64,000 nucleotides of DNA from Artemia franciscana (Eukaryota > Arthropoda > Branchiopoda > Anostraca > Artemiidae), in contig NW_027062663.1 of assembly GCF_032884065.1 (NCBI RefSeq), forward strand, positions 1 through 64,000. The letters are read 5' to 3'. Position numbers and translations under genes: made by a program. Of this stretch, positions 38,170 to 49,409 are shown piece by piece. The first letter of the stretch is position 1, and every line of letters begins with the position of its first letter. The notes beneath the pieces were generated by a model. The model was not told the DNA's origin and ran no database searches. It worked only from the letters and a program-made list of their open reading frames with translations.

Positions 38170-39358
38170 AAACGAAAATTAAAGTCAGTAACGGAATCAG
38201 ATGAGCTCTTCCGATTATATATTCCTTTAAGTTGTATTCTAATCAGCTAAAGATATACAATCTCTCCCCGTGACTTGTACTGGAGTATAAATAAATACAA
38301 TAACAAGATGAAAGAAAACATAAGATTCCAGATAGGCCTACTACTATTCAGTCTAGACTAAATACGCCGATAAAAAAATATATTTCGGAAAAGAAGTTAA
38401 GTGAAGGGGGTAATCCTATATTGAGGAAGCTAAGACTGAGTCATCAAAAACATAAATATGGAAAAAGAGAGATTATTCTACGGGTAAGAAGGAATCTGCG
38501 ACTTCAGATGCGCGCATAAAATAGATAGCTTAAGTAGAATAATCCAGAGGAACAAATCCCGTGAGATACCATTATTAAAATTGATCTTATGTTGGTGTAA
38601 GTACAAGATATAAGTATACCTAAAATAACGAATGATATATGAGCGACGGAGGAATAAGCAATTAAGGATTTGACATCGGATTGGCGTAGACAGATCAAGC
38701 AGCTGAAGATCCCGCCTATTAAGCAGACCCCTATTAATGTTGTTTCTCTATAAATATTTAATACCTGTACTAAATAGAGGCCGTAACCCCCTAGCTTGAG
38801 GAGAATGGCGGCTAACACTATAGAGCCAGTTACTGGAGCCTCTACGTGAGCCTTAGGTAATCAAATGTGTGCAAAATAAACTGGGAGTTTCACTAGAAAA
38901 GAAAGGATGGCTAGCAAGAAGATTATCTTGTCTGTGAAATTACCCCAAAATTGCAAGAAGGATGACGAATAAATACTCGTGTGGGCAATGATAATAAAGA
39001 GTAGAGGTAAAGAGGATAGTAGAGTGTAGAATAAGAAATAATAGGAAGCAGGTAGACGCTCTGGCTGGTAACCTCACCCGAGGATTAAAATAATTGTGGG
39101 AATTAGAGAGCACTCAAAGAAGACGTAGAATAAGATGAATGACTGAGTAGTAAAGGTGAGTCACAAAAGGACAAACAAGCTTACGAGGATAGTTCTATAG
39201 CTTAATGGCCAACTTGGCTTTAATCTAATAACTATTAGAAAGAAAATTCCTGAAGTCAATGTTAAAAGAGTAATTCCCCACTCTAGATGAAATTCTGATA
39301 TTAACTTGTATATTAATATTAAGTATTTTAGACTTGAGGTAAAGAACCACTTATTCAT
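38170..39358 (-). CDS. nd4: nd4, unit 2, with a Lys in the first helix
   Basis: NADH dehydrogenase subunit 4, 396 codons and incomplete stop T. The N-terminus reads [13 protein letters not shown]; unit 1 has Met (ATA) where this copy has Lys (AAA), a charged residue in a hydrophobic segment. Core motifs intact. Confidence 0.92.
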
Positions 39359-39608
39359 TCAGGAACTGTACTTGATCTGATCCTGACGAACGTACTAAAG
39401 ATACCAATACTGATAATCCTAAAGCTCCTTCACAAACTGTGACTCTAAGAAAGATGAACGCGTTAATTATTCTCATATAGTTTGAATATATCAATAATCT
39501 GAACAATAAAAGAATGAGAAATTCTAATCTCAATAGAGTTACTAGAAGATGCTTGTTTCTTGAAGAGAAAATTAGTAGTCCTAAAGAAAGTGATAAGTAA
39601 ATTATTAT
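39351..39608 (-). CDS. nd4l: nd4l, unit 2, Leu to Arg
   Basis: NADH dehydrogenase subunit 4L, 85 residues, ATA start. Near the C-terminus it reads VSLVRSSGS where unit 1 has VSLVLSSGS. Overlaps nd4 by 8 bases. Confidence 0.9.
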   Translation of the reverse strand: MIIYLSLSLGLLIFSSRNKHLLVTLLRLEFLILLLFRLLIYSNYMRIINAFIFLRVTVCEGALGLSVLVSLVRSSGSDQVQFLNE

Positions 39609-39612
39609 GATT

Positions 39613-39674
39613 GACTGAGTAATTAAAAAATAATGTCGGTCTTGTAAACCGAATTTAGAGGAATCTCTCGGTCT
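39613..39674 (+). tRNA. trnT: tRNA-Thr, unit 2
   Basis: Anticodon TGT with a fully paired anticodon stem TCGGT/ACCGA, unlike unit 1. Confidence 0.9.
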
Positions 39675-39736
39675 TCAAAAGAGTTATTAACATCTTTAAC
39701 TTCCAAAGTTAATATTTTTATTAAACTACCTTTTGA
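39674..39736 (-). tRNA. trnP: tRNA-Pro, unit 2
   Basis: Anticodon TGG; same as unit 1. Confidence 0.92.
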
Positions 39737-39737
39737 C

Positions 39738-40205
39738 ATCCTAGGATCTATCGTTGTTATTTCCATATTTATGCTTCTAATGAATCATCCTCTTGCTTTT
39801 ACACTCTCGTTGTTCGTTCAAACTTTATTGATTTGTATTATGCTTAAAAATGTTTCTCTGTGAATTTCACTAATTCTCTTTTTGATCTTTCTAGGGGGGA
39901 TTCTGGTAATGTTTATTTATGTGTCTTCGCTAAGAGCTAACGAGAAATTTGCTGTGGATTTAACGTCATTCATATGGGTGATACCTACAATTGTCTTGTC
40001 TTTCTTAGTTTTAAATAAGAATTTCATGTTTATGAGCCCTTCCTCGGGCTACCTCTATCCTGCCGATTTCGTGATCATCAATTTTAATGTTAATAGACTT
40101 ACCGTACTGGCCTACTCGTTTATAGTAGTATATTTATTTTTAGCGCTCCTGCTGGTCATTGATTTTTTGAACAGTAATAAAAAACCTTTGCGGTCAATGA
40201 TCTAG
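39738..40205 (+). CDS. nd6: nd6, unit 2
   Basis: NADH dehydrogenase subunit 6, 155 residues. One Val to Ile change (SFIWVMP for SFVWVMP) and a few other base changes (one ATA Met to ATC Leu-region difference) relative to unit 1. Frame open. Confidence 0.9.
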
Positions 40206-40230
40206 TAATTCCGTGATCTTAGGAAATAAA

Positions 40231-41361
40231 ATGTTATCTCTACGTAAGACACAACCTACCCTTAAAATTATTAATTCTGCCTTGGTGGATCTACCTGTGC
40301 CGGCCAACATTTCTATTTGATGAAACTTTGGCTCTCTCCTGGGCCTCTGTCTTGTTATTCAAATTGTTACTGGACTTTTTTTAGCGATGCATTACACGGC
40401 GAGAGTAGACTTAGCTTTCTCTAGAGTGGCCCATATTTGCCGAGATGTCAACTACGGTTGGCTGCTCCGAACTGTCCACGCCAATGGTGCCTCTTTTTTC
40501 TTTATTTGCATTTATTTTCATATTGGCCGAGGGATGTATTATGGTTCTTTCCATTATTTCGAGACATGAATGACTGGAATTGCTCTTTTGTTTCTTGTAA
40601 TAGCCGCTGCTTTTTTAGGGTATGTTCTCCCGTGAGGTCAAATGTCCTTCTGGGGGGCGACTGTAATTACAAACTTAATATCTGCCGTACCTTATATTGG
40701 TAACGATGTAGTACAATGGTTATGAGGGGGGTTTGCTGTTGATAATCCCACTCTGACGCGATTTTTCACTTTTCATTTCTTGATCCCCTTTCTGGTGGCC
40801 GGTCTGACAATAATTCACCTTTTATTCCTTCATCAAAGAGGTTCAAATAACCCCCTTGGAATTAACGCTAACTTAGACAAGTTACCGTTCCACCCTTATT
40901 TTACCATTAAGGATACCGTGGGATTTATAGTCCTTATCTTTTTTCTTGTGACTCTCTCCTTAACTAGACCCTATCTTCTAGGGGACCCGGATAATTTCAT
41001 TCCTGCTAACCCGTTGGTTACCCCAGCTCATATTCAACCGGAATGGTATTTTCTGTTTGCATACGCTATTTTGCGGTCTATTCCTAATAAGCTAGGAGGG
41101 GTAATTGCCCTTGTTTCTTCTATTCTTATTCTTGTGTCCCTTCCCTTTACATTTAAGCCTAAGTTTCGAGGTCTTGAGTTTTATTCTGTAGCCCAGCCTT
41201 TGTTTTGATCCTGAGTATCAGTCTTTTTACTTCTAACATGAATTGGGGCACGACCTGTAGAAGACCCCTATATTTTTCTGGGACAGGTTCTTACGTGTGC
41301 TTACTTCTCATATTTTGTGTTTACTCCAATCGTTATTAATTTGAATGACAAAATTGTCTAA
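40231..41361 (+). CDS. cytb: cytb, unit 2
   Basis: Cytochrome b, 376 residues, with His201 present (LHQSGSNNPLG), so this copy holds the ancestral state at the Qi site. All four haem histidines and [14 protein letters not shown] present. One further silent change near 41127. Confidence 0.93.
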
Positions 41362-41363
41362 TT

Positions 41364-41432
41364 AGACCCCTTGGCCGATTAAAGCATCTGTTTTGAAAGC
41401 AGAATAAGGTTGATTATACAACCAGGGGTCTT
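41364..41432 (+). tRNA. trnS2: tRNA-Ser(UCN), unit 2
   Basis: Anticodon TGA; same as unit 1. Confidence 0.92.
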
Positions 41433-41437
41433 TATTT

Positions 41438-42333
41438 TTAACCCCCTTGAGAAAGGCTTCAATAAAAGCACAGGAATATTAAAGATGTAGGTAAAAGACT
41501 TTTCCAGCATAAATGTATTAGGTTATCGTAACGATAGCGGGGATAGGAGCCGCGTCTCCAGAGATAGGAGTACACCACTAAACAAAATATAAAGAAGCTT
41601 ATGGACCCGAATACTACACTAAATAGTAGAGATATAAAAAGAATGCTAGCGTATTCTGATAATATAATTAGAGCGAAACCGACTCCTATGTATTCTGTAT
41701 TGAACCCCGACACTAACTCGGATTCACCCTCAGCTAGATCAAAGGGTGTTCGATTAGTCTCTGCCAGAATTGTAATAAATCAGCACAATCCTAGAGGAAG
41801 ACATAAGTATAAAGGTCAACCTACGTAAGAAGATTTGACTAGGTACCCTTCTAGATCGAGCTTTTTAAATAGCATTAAAGGAGAAAGGATGATAATAATT
41901 AAAGATACCTCGTAGGAGATGGTCTGTGCCCCTGCGCGAATTCTTCCTAGCAGAGAATACTTAGAGTTAGAGGACCAACCTGCGACCATAATTCTGTATA
42001 CTCTCACTCTCATTGCACAAATGACTAATAGGAATGATAAATTGAATTTTGCACCGTAAGAAATAAATGGGACTAGAGTTCATAAAAAAAAGAAAGGAAT
42101 AGACTGAATACAGGAGCAACGAGATACGGTATGAAATTTGAGATAAGAGGAAGTGAGACTTCCCTACAAAATAATTTGATCCCATCAGAAAAAGGCTGTA
42201 GGATCCCAAGAAAACCGACTTTATTTGGGCCCTTACGCAACTGAATGTAACCCAAGATCTTTCGTTCTAATAGTGTTAAAAAAGCAACTGAAACTAAAAC
42301 CATAACTACTTGTAAAAAGATAAAATAGATCAT
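41438..42333 (-). pseudogene. nd1: nd1, unit 2, same frameshift as unit 1
   Basis: NADH dehydrogenase subunit 1, 896 bp. The A8 run at 42084-42091 breaks the frame after SLFLSFF exactly as in unit 1. No other difference from unit 1 was noticed. The shared defect either predates the concatemer or is a repeated homopolymer miscall. Confidence 0.9.
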
Positions 42334-42345
42334 TTAAGCTAGTGC

Positions 42346-42407
42346 TATCAACTAAGGTCTCCTTATAAATAGATCCTAAATCTAACGCATTTGTCTGCCA
42401 AGCTGAC
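42346..42407 (-). tRNA. trnL1: tRNA-Leu(CUN), unit 2
   Basis: Anticodon TAG; same as unit 1. Confidence 0.88.
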
Positions 42408-43554
42408 ATAAAATCTCAATAGGTCCTTTCGTACTATCATGAGTGAATTTGCCTTGGGGGTAGAAACTAACCTGGCTTACGCCGGTCTGAACTCAGATCA
42501 CGTAGGGGTTTAACAGTCGAACAGACTGCCTCTCTAGGCTGCTGCACCGAGTAGGGTCCCTGAACCAACATCGAGGTCGCAAACTCTTTTGTCGATTTGA
42601 ACTCTCAAAAAGAATTACGCTGTTATCCCTAAGGTAACTTGGTCTTTATTCATCTAAGGATCAATGGTCATTTATTGATGTGTTTATGTTGTAAGTGTTT
42701 ATTCTGTTCTTACCGTCGCCCCAACCGAACATTATTTTGCTCTGTCTAATTACCTACCGCAAGACAAAAGAATTAAATGTAAAGATCTATAGGGTCTTAT
42801 CGCCCTCCAAGTAAATTTAAGCTTAAAGATTAACTTCAATTTGATCGAAGAGACAGACCATCTCTCGTCAAACCATTCATTCCAGCCTCAAATCAAAAGG
42901 CTAATGATTATGCTACCTTCACATGGTCAGTATACCACGGCCCTTTAATTCATCAGTGGGCAGGCTCGACCTCCCAAAATTAAGAAGCGATGTCTTTGTT
43001 AAACAGGCGGAGATGAGTTTTGCCGAATTCCTTTGGGATTTTATGAGGAACATTATGTTAAGTGCATTTATAGTTCTACTAATTCTATCATTGTGATTGC
43101 TAAATTTATGTAATTAGCATCGGCTAGTCTGAATTAATTATTTTGAAATTATCATTTTAGTAACAATGGTTATTAAACCGAGGCAACTTTTAAGCCTAAT
43201 CATGTTTTTCTTGATATTATAATATAATTTTTTCTAGAGCTCGTCCCCTAGAAAATTTTCCTTACGGAGTACCCTAAAGGAGTATTCTGCCAACCAGATA
43301 TAAAGGTACGAAATATTTTTCACAACGATATTGGTCTTGAAGAGATTTATGAAACAATCATCTTTAACCAATATAGATCACCTTGTTTCGGGATTCGGCA
43401 ATAAAGATAGAAATTTAATAAACCCTGATACAAAAGGTACAAACAATAACTTCTTTGTAATTAGTAGACTTTCCTTTTCAGTACTTAGACCTTGAATAAA
43501 TTCAATTCTTTTACTAATATAATATTGTTTTAAATAAATTTGTAAATAAAGATT
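42408..43554 (-). rRNA. rrnL: 16S rRNA, unit 2
   Basis: Same limits as unit 1. It carries about a dozen substitutions, including CTCAATAGGTCC for CTCAAGAGGTCC at the 3' conserved block and TTCACATGG for TTCGCATGG near 42919, a well conserved site. Confidence 0.93.
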
Positions 43555-43619
43555 TAGAGAGCACTCTAAAGAGTATCTTTTTAGTGTAAGCAAAATGTTT
43601 ATTCAAACTCCCTCCCTCT
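43555..43619 (-). tRNA. trnV: tRNA-Val, unit 2
   Basis: Anticodon TAC; same as unit 1. Confidence 0.82.
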
Positions 43620-44331
43620 TTCAAGATACACCTTCCGGTATACCTACTTTGTTACGACTTATCTCTTCGGACAAGAGAGCGACGGGCGATGTGTACATTT
43701 CTCAGAGCCTCCTTCAGGTTGATAGGCCTTACTTCTAAATCCACCTTCTTCTCCATGATAAAATGAAAATTCCGTTTAAGTTCTTATTGTAACCCACCCT
43801 CTCCCGGACATAAGCTACACCTTGATCTGATTTGTTAGCCTAAGCAATTAAGAGCAGTTATTTATTTAATCCCCTAAACGACGGTATATAAGCTGTTTCA
43901 CAAGAACGGGTTGGTTGTCTCGTGGATTGTCGTTTACGGGGCAGGTTCCTCTAGTAAGTTTAGAAACCGCCAAATTCTTTAGGTTTAAATAATACTACCC
44001 AGGTTAATTGGAAATGAACTAATAGGGTATCTAATCCTAGTTGTTTGGTCATCTAAAGAGTGCTTTATTCAAACAAATGGAGAATAAATACAGATTTCAC
44101 CCTTATTGATCTAAAATATACTTGTCCCGAAGCTCCTCTGTTCACCTAAAATATTTGCTCTAGGGCCTTGTATGACCGCGGATGCTGGCACAAAGTGGTC
44201 CCCCTATCTTTTCGTTCGCTATACCTAAGAAGTAGGCAATAATGTCAATCACTGCACTTCTAACCTATAATGATATCTTGCATATGACTCGTAGAAAGAG
44301 TAAATAAGCTAGCTAGAATCAAACTTTTACT
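43620..44331 (-). rRNA. rrnS: 12S rRNA, unit 2
   Basis: Same limits as unit 1, with two substitutions noticed (near 43833 and 44129). Confidence 0.9.
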
Positions 44332-46144
44332 GCTAGATGCTGGGATAAAAAGGACTGAATAGAGTATAAGAATGATATTGCAACGGAAAATAATAGTGAC
44401 GGACAAAGAAGTGAGATGAGAATTATATACTAGTTTGAGTGTGTTTGAGAATGTAGTTTGTGACTACAAGTGATGGAAGATCAGATGTATAAGGTCATTG
44501 AAAGCAGTCACCCCAGCAAGCGACCGAAACCCATTATCTAGCCGCCGTAAAGAGTGAAATATCTCCTCGATAACCTTATTTAAATGTAGAAAATACTCTA
44601 GGCGTTGCTGCAGATATCTGAAATAAAAAATGAATAGTGTGAATGATTGATACGTTCGGCATATTATATGATTTAAAGTGACTACTTGTTTGGTTATAAA
44701 ATCTTGTATGTCTAGATAATTACCTCATTACGATGCAATAAGTGGAAATGGCTATGACTAATGAAGTTAGCAGGATTGAACTTTTATTAATTACATGTAA
44801 ATGTAAGTAAAATTGGAATTTATTTAAATACTTGCATTTACACATTTACGATTGCGACGATGATGGAAAAAAATAAAAAGGTTAAATAGGGAATTAACCC
44901 ACCCCTAAATACCTAAAATTACCATATAAATGATACTTAATTATATAACCTCACGCAACAAACAACTAAAGTTGACGGCCATTAAAAAAAGGACGGATGG
45001 TGGAATATAGTACACGATGACGTATTTTATGAAATGTAAATTGGTAAATGATATGTTTAAATACGTAGGCTGCCTCTAAGACAAGGCCCCCCCCCCTCAG
45101 ACATGTAGGCACAGACCTACATGTCTGAGGAGGGGCCTTGTTAAAGAGTCAAGCCTACGTACATACATATAATTTAATGTTAGTTTATATAACGTTCTGT
45201 ATAGTACATTCACCGCTCTTTTATTAGAATAATAAAAGAGCGGTGAATGTACGTTATTTATATCATTTATATATTATTAAATTTTATTTAAACCCTCTTA
45301 AGAGGGTTTCTAAAATAACCTAGAGATATTGATTTATATTTATCCTGGAAGATTTGGTGTTCCAGGATAAATAAAATCATTATCTCATCAAATACAACCC
45401 TCTTAAGAGGGTTTAAAAATTTAATAGAGTTATAAACTTATTTGTAGTATTTTTTGTCCTAACACTAAGTGTTAGGACGAGGAAAAAATACTACGGATAA
45501 GTTTATATCTAATTAAATGTAACTATGATAGAATATTACTTGCTTTATTTTATATCATTGTAATGACGTTCTATATAGGTAAAATTGTTTCAAATTAAGA
45601 ATTAAAAAACCCGTAAAATCGTTAAAAATCAGCTTAAAGTTTGCGTTTAAGGAATTTTGTGACCCCGTTTTGCACGTTTAATGCTGAGATCCTTGATATT
45701 TACCTCAAAAACAGCCTTTTTCAGGATATTGCCTTCAATCCTGTAAAAAGCAAATTGGCCCGCCTCAAATTTTTCTTCAAAAAGTATGAAATAAATAATT
45801 TTATTCTATACCAGCAAAAAAAGGGGGGGGATCAATCTACATTATCTCCTTACAGGAGATGACTTGATATAGATTGGCCCCCACCCCAACAAGTTACGAG
45901 GCCGATAATTTTATCTTTTTCAGGGAAATCAGTAATTTAATCCTACCCCTAGTGTGGAGTATAAACATAATCGTTAATTGGAGAAAAAATTGAGTGTTTG
46001 ATAAAAGTCTAATATTGTCTACTGTTAAAAAGGGATAAAGTTATTTTATTCAGATTAACCTGAGAGAAGAACTCCCTCCCTCGTTACGCTTCAGTTTGAA
46101 TCATAAACTCGGGGGGGGGGGGTTCTTCTCCCCCAGAGGTGTTA
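44332..46144. promoter_or_regulatory. Mitochondrial control region, unit 2
   Basis: Homologous to 28520-30331, with the same hairpin cluster (22-bp perfect hairpin at 45204-45252). A 1-base deletion near 45046 and one-base gains in the C-run near 45092 and G-run near 45830 give a net length of plus 1. The inner GCTTCAGTTTGAAGC hairpin is broken (GAATC). Confidence 0.88.
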
Positions 46145-46204
46145 AAGAGTAAGCTAAATTAAGCTACTGGGCTCATACCCCAATGATAGAGTAATCTCTC
46201 TTTA
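46145..46204 (+). tRNA. trnM: tRNA-Met, unit 2
   Basis: Anticodon CAT; same as unit 1. Confidence 0.9.
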
Positions 46205-46205
46205 A

Positions 46206-46843
46206 ATGATTAAGTGATTATGCCTATTTTTTTCTTATATTCTTATAGTGTCTTCCCACTCTTGGTTAGGTTTGTGGCTTAGAATAGAAATAAATTCTTT
46301 AAGCTTTATCCCTATCATAATTGAAGAAAGAAAAGAAAATAGATTAAAATATTTTTTAATTCAGTCAGTAGCCTCAGTCATCTTTTTAGCGAGTATTCTG
46401 AATCAATCCTTTTCATTCTTAATTCCTTTTGCCCTATTAATTAAGATTGGTGCGGCCCCGTCCCATATATGATTAGTAAGTATTTCTAAATCTATATCAT
46501 GAAAGGTTTTATCCCTTTTAATGACTTTTCAGAAAATTGGGCCTCTTCTTGGACTGGCTATACTGCAATTCACAAATTCTTTTTTCATTTTTATTAGAGC
46601 ATTTATTGGTGGAATAGGTGGGATTAACCAATCCAACCTTCGGCTGATTATAGCGTTTTCTTCCATTAGACATTTATCTTGACTAATAGTTAATATAAGT
46701 AGATTTTTCTTGATATTAGTTTATTATATGACTTACTTGGCTATTCTATATTTTGTGGTAATTTTATTACAGCAAAGGGGTACGTACTCCCTCGCCCAAA
46801 TGAATAGTAATGCTAGATTAATTTATAAAGCTTCGATTTCATT
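46206..46843 (+). pseudogene. nd2: nd2, unit 2, 3'-truncated at the NUMT edge
   Basis: First 212 codons of nd2, then the sequence switches at 46844 to a SINE-like repeat. Codon 86 (46461-46463) is TCC, so the family motif AAPFHMW reads AAPSHMW. Marks the right boundary of the mitochondrial block. Confidence 0.93.
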
Positions 46844-47042
46844 GCTTCTCGGATCTCTGAGTCCCGTATTACCACGCTAAGGTCAAACCCACTGCGCCAA
46901 CACAGGTAGTTATATAACTGAGCTACTTCGGCTTGAATACATTCGTTTTTGAATTGGTATGTGATGAAATAATTCAGACGTCACATGCGGACAGTGGCAA
47001 AACTTGACAGACATACAGACAACTTATTTATATTTATATAGA
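46844..47042 (-). mobile_element. SINE-like unit 1 (truncated), joined to nd2
   Basis: On the minus strand it starts TCTATATAAATATAAATAAG, passes a tRNA-like block with TAGCTCAGTTATATAACTAC and the A-box match TGGCGCAGTGG, and stops at the NUMT. The A-rich tail seen in the other copies is missing, so either the NUMT or a deletion removed it. Confidence 0.6.
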
Positions 47043-47419
47043 TTTTATTTTTTTAAGCTTTCTTTTTCTCCTTTATTCGTCAGTTTGTTTTCTTTTTTAG
47101 TTTTTTTTTCTTTTTCAGTTTTTAGTTTTTTTATAGTTTTTTTATTAGTTTTTTTCTTTTTAGTTTTTGACTACTAAGGTCCCTGCGTCGGCCCTGTAGT
47201 GCATTCCTGCAGCATGGTTCGATCTCTGGGTCCCGTATTACCACGTTAAGGTCAAACCCACTGCGCCAACACAAGTAGTTATATGACTGAGCTACTTCGG
47301 CTTGAATACATTCATTTTTGAATTGGTATGTGATGAAATAATTCAGACGTCATATGCGGACAGTGACGTCACTCGACAGACACACAAACACACCGATAAC
47401 TTATTTTTATATATATAGA
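47043..47419 (-). mobile_element. SINE-like unit 2
   Basis: Minus strand: 5' TCTATATATATA, tRNA-like block (A-box TGGCGCAGTGG; B-box-like GATCGAACC), a short GC part ending GCAGGGACCTTAGTAGTC, then an A-rich tail (T-rich on the plus strand, 47043-47172). It has no coding capacity. Non-autonomous, pol III-type origin inferred from the boxes. Confidence 0.6.
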
Positions 47420-47751
47420 TTAGTTTTCTTTTTCTCCTTTGTCAGTTTTTTTCAATTTTTTAGTTTTTTTTTCTTTTTCAGTTTTTCTTTTTTTTTCTTT
47501 TTAGTTTTTGACTACTAAGGTCCCTGCGTCGGCCCTGTAGTGCATTCCTGCAGCAGGGTTCGATCTCTGTGTCCCGTATTACCAGGCTAAGGTCAAATCC
47601 ACTGCGCCAACACAGGTAGTTATATAACTGAGCTATTTCGGCTTGAATACATTCATTTTTGAATTTGTATGTGATGAAATAATTCAGACGTCATATGCGG
47701 ACAATGACGTCACTCGACAGACACACAGACAACTTATCTATCTATATAAAA
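47420..47751 (-). mobile_element. SINE-like unit 3
   Basis: Same structure as its left neighbour, minus strand, with a shorter A-rich tail. Its 5' end lies against a Helitron terminus at 47752, so units 1-3 form a head-to-tail series. Confidence 0.6.
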
Positions 47752-47820
47752 CTAGCTGTTGGGGTGGCGCTTCGTGCCACCCCAACATCTATTTGGTGGG
47801 GCGCTTCGCGCCCCCCCAAG
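47752..47820 (-). repeat. Helitron 3' terminal hairpins
   Basis: TTGGGGTGGCGCTTCGTGCC folds with its own end CCACCCCAA, and GGGGCGCTTCGCGCCCC is self-complementary. Terminal CTAG at 47752-47755. Confidence 0.8.
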
Positions 47821-47908
47821 CCCCCCCCCCGCGTGTAAGTTGTTACGCGCCATATTAGTTACGCGCCATTGTAGTTGTGTCCCTGTGTCCCACCTGTGAA
47901 TAGAGATA

Positions 47909-48165
<257 letters not shown>

Positions 48166-48169
48166 TTTA

Positions 48170-48325
48170 ATTACGTGAAACATGCGAATATACAACATTC
48201 TTCGCTGTCCCATTGTCTATGCATATAAATAGATTGTCAGGTGTACTGACTCTTGAACATGCAACATATAATTGTCCATGGGAAAAACAATCCGTATTCA
48301 GATCCATACCTCATTATTCTAATGA
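48170..48325 (-). pseudogene. Helitron helicase C-terminal fragment
   Basis: Minus-strand translation gives GMDLNTDCFSHGQLYVACS followed by [19 protein letters not shown] and a stop. This is the extreme C-terminus of the Pif1-type helicase of Helitron RepHel proteins (the HGQLYVACSRV block). Only about 50 residues survive here; the rest was lost in the non-autonomous derivative. Confidence 0.8.
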
Positions 48326-48329
48326 TGTG

Positions 48330-48725
48330 TCCCTGTGTCCCGATCGTCATTTATATTTCCCGTGTCCCGGTCGTCATTTGTGTCCCCGTGTCCCAGTTTG
48401 TAATTTCTCTTTGAGTGTCCCGGTCGTCACTTATATTCCCTGTGTCCCGGTCGTCATTTGTGTCCCGGTGTCCCGGTCTGTAATTTCTATTCGAACAATC
48501 CCTTTGTCCCTGTCGTCATTTATATATCCCGCCTGTACCCCCGGCGTCCCCGTTGTAGTTGTGTCCCTGTGTCCCGGTCGTCATTTATATTCCCTGTGTC
48601 CCGGTCGTGATTTGTGTCCGGGTGTCCCAGTCTGTAATTTCTCTTTGAGGTTCCCGGTCGTCATTTATATTCCCTGTGTCCCGGTCTTCATTTGTGTCCC
48701 GGTGTCCCGGTATGTAATTTCATCA
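48330..48725. repeat. Minisatellite rich in GTCCCGGTCGTCATTT
   Basis: Degenerate units of roughly 80 bp built from TGTCCCGGTCGTCATTTATA, CCCTGTGTCCC and TCTGTAATTTCTCTTTGAG. Related copies occur at 50485-50645 and, inverted, at 52217-52435, always within Helitron debris. Confidence 0.8.
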
Positions 48726-48858
48726 GTTGACAAACATGACGTCAGTCGACAAACAACTTCATGACGCATACAGCTCAATCCTTAAAATGACGTCAGTCGA
48801 CAAACATGACGTCACTCGACACACAAACACACAGACAACTTATTTATATATATATAGA

Positions 48859-49384
48859 CTAGCTGGTTATATATATAGACACCTAGTTGGTGGGGCGCTT
48901 CGCGCCCCCCCAAGCCCCCCCGCGCGTGTAAGTCGTTACGTGCCATATTAGTTGCGCGCCATTATAGTTGTGTCCCTGTGTCCCACCTGTGAATATAGAT
49001 AGATTTATATATGTGTTTCAAACTACGCAAAAATTGCGAATATACAACATTTTTGGCTTTCCCACTACTGGGAGCTATCCGTTTCCAATTGCCAGCAATT
49101 GATCTGAAAATGTTTGACCAGAGTCATCGTTTTGCAATCGGACACGCATATTTGTAGTTAATTTTAATATTTTTACGTGTGCCCATAAATTAGAATTTTT
49201 CAGGCAAGCATTCATTTCGTCTGCAGGAGTTAAACTACGTAAAAATTGCGAATATACAACATTCTTGGCTTTCCCATTGTCTGTGCATATACAAAGCCGC
49301 ATGTACTAATAATGACGTCATATGCAAACGCTCTTTTTACAAACAAACAAACATGCATACACACAACTCGTTTTTATATAGATA
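48859..49384 (-). mobile_element. Short non-autonomous Helitron, minus strand
   Basis: The 3' terminus CTAG at 48859 directly abuts the TC start of the Helitron on the left, giving a tandem pair. The 3' hairpin GGGGCGCTTCGCGCCCC is at 48894-48910, and the 5' end lies near 49384 (TCTATATAAAAACGAGTTG). About 0.5 kb, with helicase remnants. Confidence 0.65.
49019..49302 (-). pseudogene. Helitron helicase remnant, rearranged
   Basis: The minus strand encodes LTTNMRVRLQNDDSGQTF and DQLLAIGNG, a middle block of the Pif1-like Helitron helicase. It is preceded by a copy of the C-terminal CTDNGKAKNVVYSQFLRS, so C-terminal and internal blocks are out of order, the product of internal deletion or recombination. 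Confidence 0.75.
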
Positions 49385-49409
49385 GATAGATAGATAGATA
49401 CAATACAAA

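Noticed and set aside
48213-48764. A 183-residue frame rich in CPGRHL repeats
   Set aside because: It translates the GTCCCGGTCGTC minisatellite; length and repeats come from the DNA repeat, not a gene.
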